Origin: Candidatus Bathycorpusculum termitum
Lineage (GTDB): Archaea > Thermoproteota > Bathyarchaeia > Bathyarchaeales > Bathycorpusculaceae
Length of the DNA stretch: 49,975 nt
Direction: 5' to 3'
Assembly: GCA_031254875.1 (NCBI GenBank)
Contig: JAIRTW010000022.1
Span: forward strand, 1-49,975
Of the stretch, positions 19,236 through 27,878 are shown one piece after another. Within the stretch, counting starts at the first letter, position 1. Every line of letters begins with the position of its first letter. A program made the translations under genes and the position numbers. Under the pieces are notes generated by a model that saw only the letters and a list, made by a program, of their open reading frames with translations, made no database searches and was not told the DNA's origin.

Positions 19236-20009
19236 ATGAACGGTTCAAACGCTGTTGAGTTAAGAGACGTAACTAAACGCTACAACGAGTTAGTAGCCGT
19301 AAATAACATTAATTTAACAATCAACACAGGCGAAATTTTTGCTTTGTTGGGGCCCAACGGTTCAGGCAAGTCCACCACCCTCAAGATGCTTTTGGGCTTG
19401 TTGCAACCAACCGCAGGCTCAGTGCATGTACTGGGTATCGATGTATCCAAAGATCCCGTTGCAATTAAGCGCCAAGTTGGATATGTTCCCGAGTCACCGG
19501 ATGTATATGAATTTTTAACCGGTATCGAATATCTTGATTTCATAGCTGATATCTATAATGTCGCGCCTGCTGAAAAGAGTCAACGCATCACCGAATACCT
19601 AAAAGCGTTACAACTCGAAGGCAGAGAAGGCGATATGATAAACAGCTACTCAGACGGCATGAAAAAGAAAATCAGTCTCATTTCGGCCTTTCTGCATAAA
19701 CCTAAATTGCTCATTCTTGACGAGCCCCTAAACGCACTCGACCCCCGAAGCGCAAGAATCGTCAAAGACTACCTTCAATCACTCAAATCACAAGGCGTTA
19801 CCACTATCCTCTCGACGCATGTACTTGAAATCGCAGAGGCAGTCTGCGACCGTATCGGTATTATGTATCAGGGCAACATCTTGGCGTTAGGCGGCATGAA
19901 GGAACTCCGAGAAAAAGCCAGCCTGCCCAGCTCGGGCTTAGAAGATATATTCCTCAAGTTAACTGGAACAGGGGATCTCAAACCGATTGTTGAGGAACTT
20001 TTACGATGA
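19236..20009 (+). CDS. ABC transporter ATP-binding protein (CcmA/NatA-like)
   Basis: The 257-residue protein has Walker A GPNGSGKST near residue 40, a signature altered to YSDGMKKK (the usual SGG is SDG), Walker B LLILDEPLNALD and an H-loop in STHVLEIAE. The C-terminus with EDIFLKLTG is typical of ABC-2 ATPases. It overlaps the permease gene by four bases (ATGA). The pair likely forms an exporter with two permease domains supplied by the downstream protein. Confidence 0.93.
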   Translation: MNGSNAVELRDVTKRYNELVAVNNINLTINTGEIFALLGPNGSGKSTTLKMLLGLLQPTAGSVHVLGIDVSKDPVAIKRQVGYVPESPDVYEFLTGIEYLDFIADIYNVAPAEKSQRITEYLKALQLEGREGDMINSYSDGMKKKISLISAFLHKPKLLILDEPLNALDPRSARIVKDYLQSLKSQGVTTILSTHVLEIAEAVCDRIGIMYQGNILALGGMKELREKASLPSSGLEDIFLKLTGTGDLKPIVEELLR

Positions 20010-21706
20010 ATTGGCGAAACGTCCGCTCTCTGATACGTGTTGAACGTAAATCAGACAGACTTTTGCGGGGTGCAAAAACCACTAAGTTTCGGGAGCGGGG
20101 CATAATTGCTTTTTGGCCCTACTGGCTTGCCGCAATTCTTGGCTTGATCGGGGGATATTTGGCTAAAATTGCAGTTGAGGCAATTTATTCAAGCCCTGAA
20201 GCCATCATGTTCCCACCGCTCAATGAGGCGATAAGGAGTGTCTTTATTTCATTGCCAGCGATTGTTTTGATTGGCTGTATTTTTTTGACGTTAATGCAAC
20301 AAATTCAGCTTGCTGGCATGAAATCTACTCGTGTGGTGAATTATTGGTTACCCATCACATGGCAGGAGCATACGTTAGCGTCTATTATATCTAACTTGTT
20401 GGGGTTCCCTTTTGCAATAGTTATAGGGTTCTCCGCAGGTATTCTTGTTTTTGCGGCTTTTAATGGTCTTATGTTAGCTGCACTCTTAACGTCTCTGCTT
20501 TTGTTTGGTGCGGCATTCACCGCAAGTGCAACAACAGAAATCTTGCGAATAGTACAGACAAGGTTTACGGGTGCGGTCTATAAATCCAGTGGTAAAGCCG
20601 CTGTCTGGGTACGGTTTGCTGGTACGCTTTTCTTCTTTTTGATTTTCTACGTTGCTTACTTTACGATAGTGGGGGGTCCAGCAGAGTTCCTTCAAAGTAT
20701 AACAAATGCACAAAACACTATTTGGTTTGTACCCTTTGTCTGGCTGGGTGTTGCTTTATTCTATCTGCTACAGGGTACAGTTTTAGAAGGCGTATTATTC
20801 TTGGGTTTGGCAGTATTATTCATGGGCGGGTTGTACTATTTGGCTCTCGCGCTCAACAAACGGTTTGGTCTCTATGAGCCGCCGGCAATTACAATTCAGA
20901 CCAAAGGGTCACTTTATGCGCCTAAAACAGGCCTTTTGGGTAAACTGGGTTTTAGTAGTGTTGAAGCGGCTATAATCCGCAAAGATATTCGATCGTTCAC
21001 AAGACGCCGAGAATTAATAACTACATTCATTGTGCCTATTGTCTTTGTGATATTACCCATCTTTTATTCGACAACTCTTTCCAGTCCAGGGACGGGAAGT
21101 GAGGTGAGCGTGATTTATGAAGTTATGATATTTTTCTTCCCTGCCGCCATGATGGCTACACTACTGGGTAATATGCTCATAGGTGAAGAGGGCAAAGCTG
21201 TTTGGCGCATCTATGCCTCCCCGGTCTCGCCTAAAAATTTGGTTAAAGCCAAATATGCCTTTTTAATCCTTATGTCCCTACTTATCCTTATCATAACGGG
21301 TACCGTTGGCGCCATTTTCTTCCGGCCATCCCCCGAGTTGTTAGTGACGGCGATTTTGGGATCAATATTTTTGATCTTCGCGGTGGGGGCAGTTGGTTTA
21401 TTTTTTGGTTTTAAAGGTGCAGATTTTACTGGAGGACATCGGCAACGCATGATCCGCCAGGAATGGGCCCTTGTAAGCCTCCTTGTGAGTGCAGTTACGG
21501 GTTTAGTGATACTGATACCACTTGCACCATTCTTGCTTGTAGGACTCATAGGGGAGATTTTACCGTTTACCCTTCCCACCATGGGACTAACTGAGCTGGC
21601 AATTGCCATAGCCGTTAGCGGCATCATCGCAACTGTGTTTACAGTGATATTCTACAAAATCAATCTCAACAGCGCAAAAGAACTCATACGCAAAGCAGAA
21701 ATATAA
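20006..21706 (+). CDS. Large ABC-type permease subunit (566 aa)
   Basis: The protein carries about twelve hydrophobic segments in two halves, with a soluble loop at roughly residues 285-335 (GLYEPPAITIQTKGSLYAPKTG... IIRKDIRSFTRRREL). Its layout resembles ABC-2 family membrane proteins that fuse or duplicate the six-segment unit. The start overlaps the ATPase stop. It is preceded by a basic N-terminus (VRSLIRVERKSDRLLRG). The substrate is unknown. Confidence 0.88.
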   Translation: MNWRNVRSLIRVERKSDRLLRGAKTTKFRERGIIAFWPYWLAAILGLIGGYLAKIAVEAIYSSPEAIMFPPLNEAIRSVFISLPAIVLIGCIFLTLMQQIQLAGMKSTRVVNYWLPITWQEHTLASIISNLLGFPFAIVIGFSAGILVFAAFNGLMLAALLTSLLLFGAAFTASATTEILRIVQTRFTGAVYKSSGKAAVWVRFAGTLFFFLIFYVAYFTIVGGPAEFLQSITNAQNTIWFVPFVWLGVALFYLLQGTVLEGVLFLGLAVLFMGGLYYLALALNKRFGLYEPPAITIQTKGSLYAPKTGLLGKLGFSSVEAAIIRKDIRSFTRRRELITTFIVPIVFVILPIFYSTTLSSPGTGSEVSVIYEVMIFFFPAAMMATLLGNMLIGEEGKAVWRIYASPVSPKNLVKAKYAFLILMSLLILIITGTVGAIFFRPSPELLVTAILGSIFLIFAVGAVGLFFGFKGADFTGGHRQRMIRQEWALVSLLVSAVTGLVILIPLAPFLLVGLIGEILPFTLPTMGLTELAIAIAVSGIIATVFTVIFYKINLNSAKELIRKAEI

Positions 21707-21771
21707 CTCGCCAACACGAAAACATTATATTTAAATGAATAGAAGAGGGGTAATCTGCTAGTGAACCCAGT

Positions 21772-21960
21772 ATGGGAACTGAGGGAAAGGGAACAATCTT
21801 TCGCAGAAAGGATGATCGCTACATGCTTTATCTGCCGGTCCGTTTAGTAGATGACAGCATGTTTCCCCTAAAATGTGAAGGCTCCATGCCCGTTAAGATC
21901 CGTTTCAGTCCAAATGAAAACAAGTTAATCGTTGAAAAATGGACGGATGAACAAAGCTAA
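21772..21960 (+). CDS. Conserved small archaeal protein (62 aa)
   Basis: The protein starts MGTEGKGTIFRRKDDRYMLY and ends with PVKIRFSPNENKLIVEKW. This KGTIFRK...YLP...L..DSMFP...PVKI.F......LIVEKW pattern resembles small proteins I associate with Bathyarchaeia and related archaea; the function is unknown. It is probably a small beta-rich domain. A TATA-like TTATATTTAAA lies at about 21724-21734, roughly 45 bases upstream. Confidence 0.75.
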   Translation: MGTEGKGTIFRRKDDRYMLYLPVRLVDDSMFPLKCEGSMPVKIRFSPNENKLIVEKWTDEQS

Positions 21961-22031
21961 CCGGGGTCTTTGCAGTTATTAGTTTGGTACAGTCACAAAT
22001 TTATTTAAACATTCAAAAGTTTCTGGCTGGC

Positions 22032-22170
22032 AGGAGGTCACGTTATGTATGAAACTTTTAAGTGTCCTTTCTGTAAAACAGAATTTATAAACCCTGAAGA
22101 GCTCCGAGTCCACAGGATGAATACCCATAAAGGTCAGAGCCACGAAGCCAGCCTTAGAGTTTTCTCCTAA
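22032..22170 (+). CDS. One-finger C2H2 zinc-finger mini-protein (41 aa), with its ribosome binding site
   Basis: The coding part runs from the ATG at 22045 to the TAA ending at 22170. GGAGGT at 22032-22037 is a strong Shine-Dalgarno, 7 bases before the ATG. The finger is complete: CPFC, then a 12-residue spacer with F and L at the core positions, then H-x4-H (HRMNTH), the classical C2H2 spacing. Such single-finger proteins are frequent in archaea and may bind nucleic acid or protein. Upstream, TTTATTTAAAC at about 22000-22010 may be the TATA box. Confidence 0.8.
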
Positions 22171-22263
22171 CTATAGCTAAGTGGTAAAACAGCTTTTCTA
22201 TGCATGAAACACTTAATATTAGTTAAACCCGTCTTTAAGCTCGGTTTGTCATCCCATAAAAGT

Positions 22264-22370
22264 GCTCTGTAGCGGAAGCTATTTTGTCTCTAAGCGATTG
22301 GGAGGTAAGGGGGAGGCTGAAAAACAGAGCGCAATTTGGGCCTGGTTAAGAGGTAGTGCCTCCCCGCCTC
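22264..22370 (+). ncRNA. Candidate pseudoknotted structured RNA
   Basis: Two perfect helices interlock. GCTCTGT (22264-22270) pairs with ACAGAGC (22324-22330), and GGGGAGGC (22310-22317) pairs with GCCTCCCC (22358-22365). The order 5'A-5'B-3'A-3'B makes an H-type pseudoknot. The second helix can extend with GAGG (22302-22305) to CCTC (22367-22370). Directly after the first strand, AGC-GGAA-GCT (22271-22280) forms a small hairpin with a GNRA-type loop. The block is much richer in G and C than its surroundings and has no open frame. The TTAATATT at 22214-22221 could be its promoter. It matches no RNA family I know, and the + strand is assumed. Confidence 0.45.
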
Positions 22371-22684
22371 ACAATGTTTACTATGAGAGTTTGGTTTTAT
22401 ATGACTTCGTTCAATTATGAATTATTACGATTTATGCAATATGTCAGAAAATCTAAAAAATACAGAAACAAGCAGACACGGATACCATCTCCGAAATTAT
22501 TTCGGCCGCACGCATAACCCTTCTCAGAAGATAGGCCCAAAGACCGTTTTTGCCAGACCAAACCAGTAATACCTCTAAAGTGACACACCTGTTTTTAGGC
22601 ATACCGAATTCATTAAATAATCTTTTTAGCATCTTATCTCTTCAAACCACGATAGATATATATGGATAAATAAATATCTCCTAA
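22371..22684. other. Intergenic region with the promoter of the glycosidase-like gene
   Basis: The only clear element is a TATA box (ATATATAT, 22656-22663) about 26 bases before the TTG at 22685. This spacing places transcription start at or next to the start codon, so the mRNA is probably leaderless. No Shine-Dalgarno is present. I see nothing else in the stretch. Confidence 0.5.
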
Positions 22685-23830
22685 TTGAGTTCATTGAATC
22701 GTAAAGTTATCTTTCCCGTGGCTTCAGTGCTAATTGCCGCCCTTGTTCTCTCGCTCTTTCTGGGTTTCAACTGGAACAACAACCAACCACCCGGGCGAGA
22801 ATTCTATGTCGGTATCGAATATGCTTACGGCGGTGAAGTCGGTGAAGTCAAGGCATTGGTAGATAAAGTTAAGGATTATACAAACTTGTTCATCATGGGT
22901 TCAGTAGATGACAATTTTAAGACTAACCGCTCTGCGTTAGATGAAGTCTGCGAGCACATAATTAATGCCAAACTGCACCTTATTGTCCTGTTTACGGGCA
23001 GCAACCAATACAGTTACTCCATCTTTGATTGGATGTCTGATGCCGAACAGAAATACGGTGACCAGTTCTTAGGAGTGTACCGTTATGATGAGCCGGGAGG
23101 AAACCAAATAGACAATGGTCCCACAAGTCTCATCAAAACCGGCTCGGATTATACAGAGGTTGCCCAAAACTACACCAACACCATAAAATCCATCTTTGTC
23201 GACAACTATCTCCAAGCGGCGCCAAAAATCTTCACTGCCGACTATGGGCTCTACTGGTTTAATTACAAAGCAGGCTATACCACTGTTTTTGTTGAGTACG
23301 TTGGAAATGAAAGCCGTGCACGCCATATTGCACTTGGCAGAGCCGCAGCAGAAGTCTTCGGTAAAGACTGGGGCGTCATCATCACATGGAAGTATGAACA
23401 GCCACCCTACCTTGAATCAGGAGAAGAACTCTACAGTGATCTCACATTGGCTTATGCATGCGGTGCCAAGTACGCAGTGGTCTTTAGCTATCCCCAAATC
23501 GGCGATTATGGCACCTTAACCGATGAACACTTTGAGGCACTAGAAAAATTCTGGAATACCCTCCACACTAACCCACGCAGTTTAGGCTCCATCTCAGCCA
23601 AAGCCGCCTATGTTGTACCCGCGGACTATGGATTTGGCTTCCGCCGCCCCCACGACACCATCTGGGGATTATTCCCAGCTGACGAATTATCAGAAAAAAT
23701 CTACACTGATGTTGAAACCTTGATCGATAGATACGGTGCACAACTAAACATTTTTTATGATGAACCCCAAACATCGGCCATACTAAAAAACTACCGCGAA
23801 GTCTTCTATTGGAACCAGAGTTTACAGTAG
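22685..23830 (+). CDS. Secreted or membrane-anchored glycosidase-like protein (paralogue 1)
   Basis: The 381-residue protein has an N-terminal signal or anchor (about residues 8-27) and then a domain resembling TIM-barrel glycoside hydrolases. I infer this from alternating beta-strand motifs and acid-rich turns: FYVGIEYAYGG, FLGVYRYDEPGG (135-139), KIFTADYGLYWF, WGVIITWKYEQPPYLESG and YAVVFSY. The DEPGG motif is conserved in the paralogue at 35489-36835, as is an acid in (E/D)SG near residue 244, making them the best active-site candidates. E238 is Gln in the paralogue. I cannot name the family or substrate. The start is TTG at 22685, fixed by the TATA position; a TTG at 22694 is the alternative. 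Confidence 0.75.
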   Translation: MSSLNRKVIFPVASVLIAALVLSLFLGFNWNNNQPPGREFYVGIEYAYGGEVGEVKALVDKVKDYTNLFIMGSVDDNFKTNRSALDEVCEHIINAKLHLIVLFTGSNQYSYSIFDWMSDAEQKYGDQFLGVYRYDEPGGNQIDNGPTSLIKTGSDYTEVAQNYTNTIKSIFVDNYLQAAPKIFTADYGLYWFNYKAGYTTVFVEYVGNESRARHIALGRAAAEVFGKDWGVIITWKYEQPPYLESGEELYSDLTLAYACGAKYAVVFSYPQIGDYGTLTDEHFEALEKFWNTLHTNPRSLGSISAKAAYVVPADYGFGFRRPHDTIWGLFPADELSEKIYTDVETLIDRYGAQLNIFYDEPQTSAILKNYREVFYWNQSLQ

Positions 23831-23848
23831 TTCCGCAAGTGCGAAGCA

Positions 23849-24070
23849 TTAAGTCCGAATCCAACATCCCTGTAATTATGCAGGGAGTTTGTCCGTCACC
23901 TAACGCATACATGGCAAGAAATATTGCCCGATTCACCAACCACGCACTATACTCCCTCGAGATATCGAAACTTTAACTCACCCCATCAAAAACGGATCGA
24001 ACTCTGAAACGTACTCACTTTCAATAGATGTAAAGAAATGTGCAGAAATAACTTAACGCTCAAAAAGGGG
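23849..24070 (+). repeat. Direct repeat copy A (about 225 bases)
   Basis: This intergenic block is about 80% identical by eye to 26997-27240, in the same orientation. Shared landmarks include AGTCCGAATCCAACAT, ATTATGCAGGGAGT, TGTCCGTCACCTAACGCATA and CTCACCCCATCA. In this copy the + strand reads through a coding-like tail: SESNIPVIMQGVCPSPNAYM..., ending HALYSLEISKL then TAA at about 23975. The two copies bracket the serpin and the AAA ATPase gene. Confidence 0.75.
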
Positions 24071-24104
24071 TATAAGATGCGGGAACCAAGTGGTACTTTG
24101 TAGC

Positions 24105-25355
24105 TTATAAATCAAGCACTGTGCCAATAAAAACGGGTATATTTGTTTCACAGTCTATAATCATATAAACGAATGGACGATCAAGGTAAACAGTTTTTGG
24201 CGGCTCCAAAGGCGCTGATGTTATGCTCCCTTCAATAGCCGTAATAGCTCCAGCTTTTGTACCTTTCTCGTCAACAGATATAATGGCTTTATGAGTCACT
24301 TTACTGATGTAGATATTATTTCCGACTGGAGAACTGCCAAGCCTTGAAAAGTCAGCAGCATATGGGTCAAAAGCCGCACTCATCCCCCTATCCGACAGAA
24401 TATTGTTCAGATCTATGGAGTATGCGCTTTCAAACTTTGGCACGGCAGCATTAACTGCAATTTGCTGTTTGTTATTAAGCAGGTTGACAAGCTTTTGGCC
24501 TGTCAACGTTGAAATATAATCGTTAACTGAGGTGCCCTCGTTTGGTAACATAGCCACAAAGGCATACTTTCTTCCGGCATAGTACTTCATAAAACCTGTT
24601 GCGTCACGGTCATTGAGAAAAACACCTTCGGTGCTATACATCATTTGTACATCACGTTTTTGTCCTGAAACGGAAGTGAAATTACCCGGTCGAACGTTAG
24701 ACTCATTGTAGATTTGTTCCCACTCGGCATCAAATGCTATGGCATTGATAAGATACATAACAGCATCGGGCGAAATTTCGTTAAGAATATTTTTTATCAT
24801 ACCATGGGTCTTCTCGCTCACCCAACCATTTATGGCCTTAAGAGTACTATCATCAAAAAGAGCTTTGTAAATTGAAGCATCGTAATAGTCAGCATTTGTT
24901 TGTAGAAAGTCCTTCACAACTAAAATGGAGCCATCGTCTCTTATCCAAATAGAATTAGCAATATCTAAAGATGCCTTATCATCAGAGGAGAGACTTTTAA
25001 GATAAACATGTAGATACTCATTGAGTTCAACAATAGAAATACCGAAAACGCTTTCAATTTGAGAAAGTGTATCACCATCAGCTCCATTAGCAACCATAGC
25101 TAATGCACATAACACGGACAAAGGAGACATTATAGTGTTCTCTTTATCTGACAAGCTCTGCTGAAACAGCCAAATAGAAAAATCGACTGCGCCTATGTTG
25201 CCATCCTTGATATTGATATTGAGACTTAACTCGTTGGGCTTTATGCCTTTCATCAAGTCATCTGAAGTTGATGAAGTGTATCCAATAAGAGGTATGAGGA
25301 GAGATGCGGCAACCAAGACAGCAATAAGTACCGCAAAGACCCTTTTGTTTTTCAT
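24105..25355 (-). CDS. Secreted serpin (serine/cysteine protease inhibitor)
   Basis: Serpins trap proteases by inserting a cleaved reactive-centre loop into a beta-sheet. The 416-residue protein has a signal peptide or anchor (residues 1-26) and the full fold: NTIMSPLSVLCALAMVANGADGDT, SLDIANSIWI, then YLINAIAFDAEWE and FVAMLPNEG. The hinge of the loop reads EKGTKAGAITA from residue 363, with small residues at P12-P9, which predicts an inhibitory serpin. The predicted P1 lies near ITS-A, so a small residue at P1 is likely. The C-terminal RPFVYMIIDCETNIPVFIGTV matches the family end. A TATA box (CTTATAATTT, about 25392-25401) and GGAGAT precede the ATG. The protein would act outside the cell, perhaps against host or gut proteases. 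Confidence 0.95.
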   Translation of the reverse strand: MKNKRVFAVLIAVLVAASLLIPLIGYTSSTSDDLMKGIKPNELSLNINIKDGNIGAVDFSIWLFQQSLSDKENTIMSPLSVLCALAMVANGADGDTLSQIESVFGISIVELNEYLHVYLKSLSSDDKASLDIANSIWIRDDGSILVVKDFLQTNADYYDASIYKALFDDSTLKAINGWVSEKTHGMIKNILNEISPDAVMYLINAIAFDAEWEQIYNESNVRPGNFTSVSGQKRDVQMMYSTEGVFLNDRDATGFMKYYAGRKYAFVAMLPNEGTSVNDYISTLTGQKLVNLLNNKQQIAVNAAVPKFESAYSIDLNNILSDRGMSAAFDPYAADFSRLGSSPVGNNIYISKVTHKAIISVDEKGTKAGAITAIEGSITSAPLEPPKTVYLDRPFVYMIIDCETNIPVFIGTVLDL

Positions 25356-25664
25356 ATTGAGACAATCTCCAGCATTAATAGATCTCTTTGGAAATTATAA
25401 GTATTGTGTGAGGTTTGTTTGTGTAAAGTGGTTTAACTTATGAGTGATTAACATCATGAAGTCAAATTAACGCAAATAAAGGTGCAAGATCAAAAAAACG
25501 TTTTCAATATACGTCCGGGTGTCAAAATACAATAATACCCAACAGCACTACAACGATCTAAACAATAGACATACGTCAATATCATTGTATGCTACTATAT
25601 GCTACCCCATCAAACGATGACCAGTATCGCAAAAAAAATAGCATAATTTTGGGAAGACATGTTG
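25356..25664. other. Intergenic region upstream of the serpin
   Basis: It contains the serpin promoter at about 25392-25401 on the minus strand. From 25560 to 25610 there is a short repeated ATTGTATGCTACTATATGCTA motif, given here as two overlapping ATGCTA steps. I see no gene. Confidence 0.35.
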
Positions 25665-26840
25665 TTATAAGAATAATGCTTTTTTGCCCAACAAGAAATC
25701 CTCTAAACCACAATTCACACCACCAATGATGAGGGACAATACATTTGGGTAATGCTGTTTGAAAACAAGACTCCCGCCAACATTTTTCAACCTACCACTT
25801 TTTACCTCTATAGCCGTAAGCTGATTACCTTTCTTTATAACAAAATCAACCTCATAATTACGTTCACGCCACCAATAAACCTCAAACCCCTCCTCCTGCC
25901 CCCTTGCAAGCAAATAAGCACCCACCGCACTCTCAACAAGACGCCCCCTATCTGTCGCATTATCAAGCAAACGCCGCCTATTAGTCCAATCTGTATAAGT
26001 CATTAGCGACGTGTCATACACCATAAATTTTGGAGAACTTTTACGAGTACGAATTTTGTTACCTGAATAGTTCTGTAAACCTGTAAGCGCATTTGCTTTA
26101 TTTAAAAGATCAAGATAATGCGCCAAAGTTACAGTATTACCTGCATCTGAAAGTTGTCCGAGCATTTTTGTAAAAGACAATTCCTGCGCACTGTATATTG
26201 AACCGAGCATGAAAAGCGAACGAAGCAATGCGGGTTTACGAACTTCTTCCATCATGAGAATGTCCTGTGAAATAGTTGGTTCCACAATGGATGTTCCCAT
26301 GTATCGGGCCCAGCGTTCTTCATCTTTTATGAGCGGGGCGGCACCGGGGTAGCCTCCAAAAAATAAAAAGTCCTCAAGACTATATCCGAAAGCCTCTTTG
26401 CATTCTGAATAATTCCAATGAGGCGAATAAAGTATTTCGAACCTGCCCATAAGAGATTCACAAAGACCCTTTTGCAAAAGCAGAGAAGAAGAACCCGTGA
26501 GAACCACTTTCAAAGGTGTAAACAATCGATTATCTTCGTCCCAAAGAAGTTTTACTATGGAGGACCATTTGCTGATTTTTTGTATTTCATCAATTACAAG
26601 AATAGCTTCTCCAGTTTTTGCAAGTGCACGGGCTTGTTCCCACTCATTGTAGAGCCATTCTGTTGAAATAAGTGTTGGGTCGTCTGCGCTGACAAAGTGT
26701 GTTGGTTTGTTTATTTCTTTGAGTGCTTGTAGTACGGCGGTTGTTTTGCCTGTTTGTCTTGGGCCGACTACGATTTGAATAAATCGGCGTGGTTCGTTTA
26801 ATCTGTCCACGAGTTGGGTGACTAGTTTTCTTTTGAACAT
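25665..26840 (-). CDS. AAA_14/DUF4143 family ATPase
   Basis: These proteins pair an N-terminal P-loop ATPase with a C-terminal DUF4143 domain of restriction-endonuclease-like fold; their role is poorly known. With the start at 26840, Walker A GPRQTGKT lies at residues 26-33, Walker B ILVIDE at 80-85, and sensor-like VVLTGSSS near 123. The C-terminal domain has EVDFVIKKGN and AIEVKSG, the D...E-x-K pattern of that fold. I prefer the ATG at 26840 because GGAG lies six bases ahead of it; an ATG at 26876 would add 12 residues. It is flanked by direct repeats A and B together with the serpin. Confidence 0.92.
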   Translation of the reverse strand: MFKRKLVTQLVDRLNEPRRFIQIVVGPRQTGKTTAVLQALKEINKPTHFVSADDPTLISTEWLYNEWEQARALAKTGEAILVIDEIQKISKWSSIVKLLWDEDNRLFTPLKVVLTGSSSLLLQKGLCESLMGRFEILYSPHWNYSECKEAFGYSLEDFLFFGGYPGAAPLIKDEERWARYMGTSIVEPTISQDILMMEEVRKPALLRSLFMLGSIYSAQELSFTKMLGQLSDAGNTVTLAHYLDLLNKANALTGLQNYSGNKIRTRKSSPKFMVYDTSLMTYTDWTNRRRLLDNATDRGRLVESAVGAYLLARGQEEGFEVYWWRERNYEVDFVIKKGNQLTAIEVKSGRLKNVGGSLVFKQHYPNVLSLIIGGVNCGLEDFLLGKKALFL

Positions 26841-26975
26841 AGACATCTCCTGATGGTCAATGTGTTCTGCGTACACGGTAATTTACTCAGTATGTTTTAC
26901 TAATTACTCATTATAAAGGTTTTCACATGTTCGCGTAAAAAAGAAAAGGGGCAGGTGCAGAAAGAAACATTGCTT

Positions 26976-26991
26976 GTGGCGATGTCGCCAC
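26976..26991. repeat. Inverted repeat, related to the palindrome at 28945
   Basis: GTGGCGATGTCGCCAC is an inverted repeat with a two-base centre. It lies downstream of GCGTAAAAAAGAAAAGGGG. A similar order occurs at 28895-28960, where ACGTAAAAAGAAATGGG is followed by ATGGCGATATCGCCAT. The shared context suggests a dispersed element or binding site. Confidence 0.5.
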
Positions 26992-26996
26992 GTAAT

Positions 26997-27240
26997 CATT
27001 AGTCCGAATCCAACATACATCGCAATTATGCAGGGAGTCTGTCCGTCACCTAACGCATACATAACAAAAAATATTACCCGACACACCAACCACACACTAT
27101 ACTCCCTTGTGACATCAAGACTTTCTAACTCACCCCATCAGAAACGGATCTAACTACTTTATGAAACGTGCTCACTTTAGTAGTAGATGTAACAGCAAAG
27201 ATTAACACAAAATCCCCACTTAATGACGAAAAAGGGTAAA
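26997..27240 (+). repeat. Direct repeat copy B (about 225-240 bases)
   Basis: This is the second copy of the block at 23849-24070. It carries a one-base length change near 27017-27023 that breaks the coding-like frame seen in copy A. After the change the same reading resumes as IMQGVCPSPNAYI. It ends within the first codons of the small gene at 27223. Confidence 0.75.
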
Positions 27241-27495
27241 CTGTACAAATACTTTTCAGAAACATGTGCAAAACCAACAAACCTACAAAAAACCCAAAAT
27301 ACTAAAGTTGAAGTGATAAAGGTGAATGAACCATGCAAAAAACCCCCTAAACCCAAACTGCCCAAACAAAGATTGTTGTGTACATACAAATCGGACAAGA
27401 GAGCTTACCCTATATGTCGTCAATGTTGGGCTGACATAGCGGAATCTAATACTGAAGGGAACGAAACGGGAGCAAAAACTGAAAACAAGCCCTAA
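27223..27495 (+). CDS. Small Cys-containing basic protein (90 aa)
   Basis: The protein is rich in Lys and Pro (CKKPPKPKLPKQR) and has a C-terminal CTYKSDKRAYPICRQCW, so a Cys-x12-Cys-x2-Cys arrangement that could bind zinc with an upstream Cys. I do not recognise a family. There is no good Shine-Dalgarno, and the start lies in the tail of direct repeat B. It may be a gene fragment brought with the repeat. Confidence 0.4.
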   Translation: MTKKGKLYKYFSETCAKPTNLQKTQNTKVEVIKVNEPCKKPPKPKLPKQRLLCTYKSDKRAYPICRQCWADIAESNTEGNETGAKTENKP

Positions 27496-27878
27496 CCGTC
27501 CAACAACGTAACACCTAACTTTTCACTTATTAACATAACCTGATTTACTTTAAGCTTTAACTCTTGATCGTTCATACAAACCCGCTAATACGTTAATTTT
27601 ATAATAGGATAAACTAGAGGTCTATAATTAATTCTCATCTATGGGTGTTTCTCTTTTTACATTTCTTTTTGAACACAACTTACCCAAGTTGACAGATGCA
27701 CATTCGAATGATATTAACAAATTTTTACGTTCAAGACCTACTACCCAGACAACAAACCAAAGATAATCAGGATTGCAAAAGAGAACCTTTTCACTTGTCT
27801 AATTTTCTCAAAATTTACAGCATACGGTTAAATGTGTTGATGCAAAAAAATGTATAAGTACCCAAAGGAGCAGGTCAC
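27496..27878. other. AT-rich intergenic region upstream of the BRO-family gene
   Basis: At its right end a TATA-like TGTATAAGT (27851-27859) and GGAG (27866-27869) precede the ATG at 27879. A possible 27-residue minus-strand frame (27492-27575, MNDQELKLKVNQVMLISEK...) reads like an N-terminal helix but is too short to call. Nothing else is recognised. Confidence 0.35.

Noticed and set aside
22264-22370. Possibility that the structured RNA is SRP RNA or RNase P RNA
   Set aside because: The SRP GGAAG/GGAGC loop motif and the RNase P conserved blocks (such as GAGGAAAGTC and ACAGAAA) are not present, and the block is too short.
26904-27095. Minus-strand frame with YALGDGQTPCII, also found at 23568-23939
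   Set aside because: It is the reverse of the direct repeats and is lost outside them; the opposite strand of copy A gives a better coding-like tail. The similarity reflects DNA duplication.
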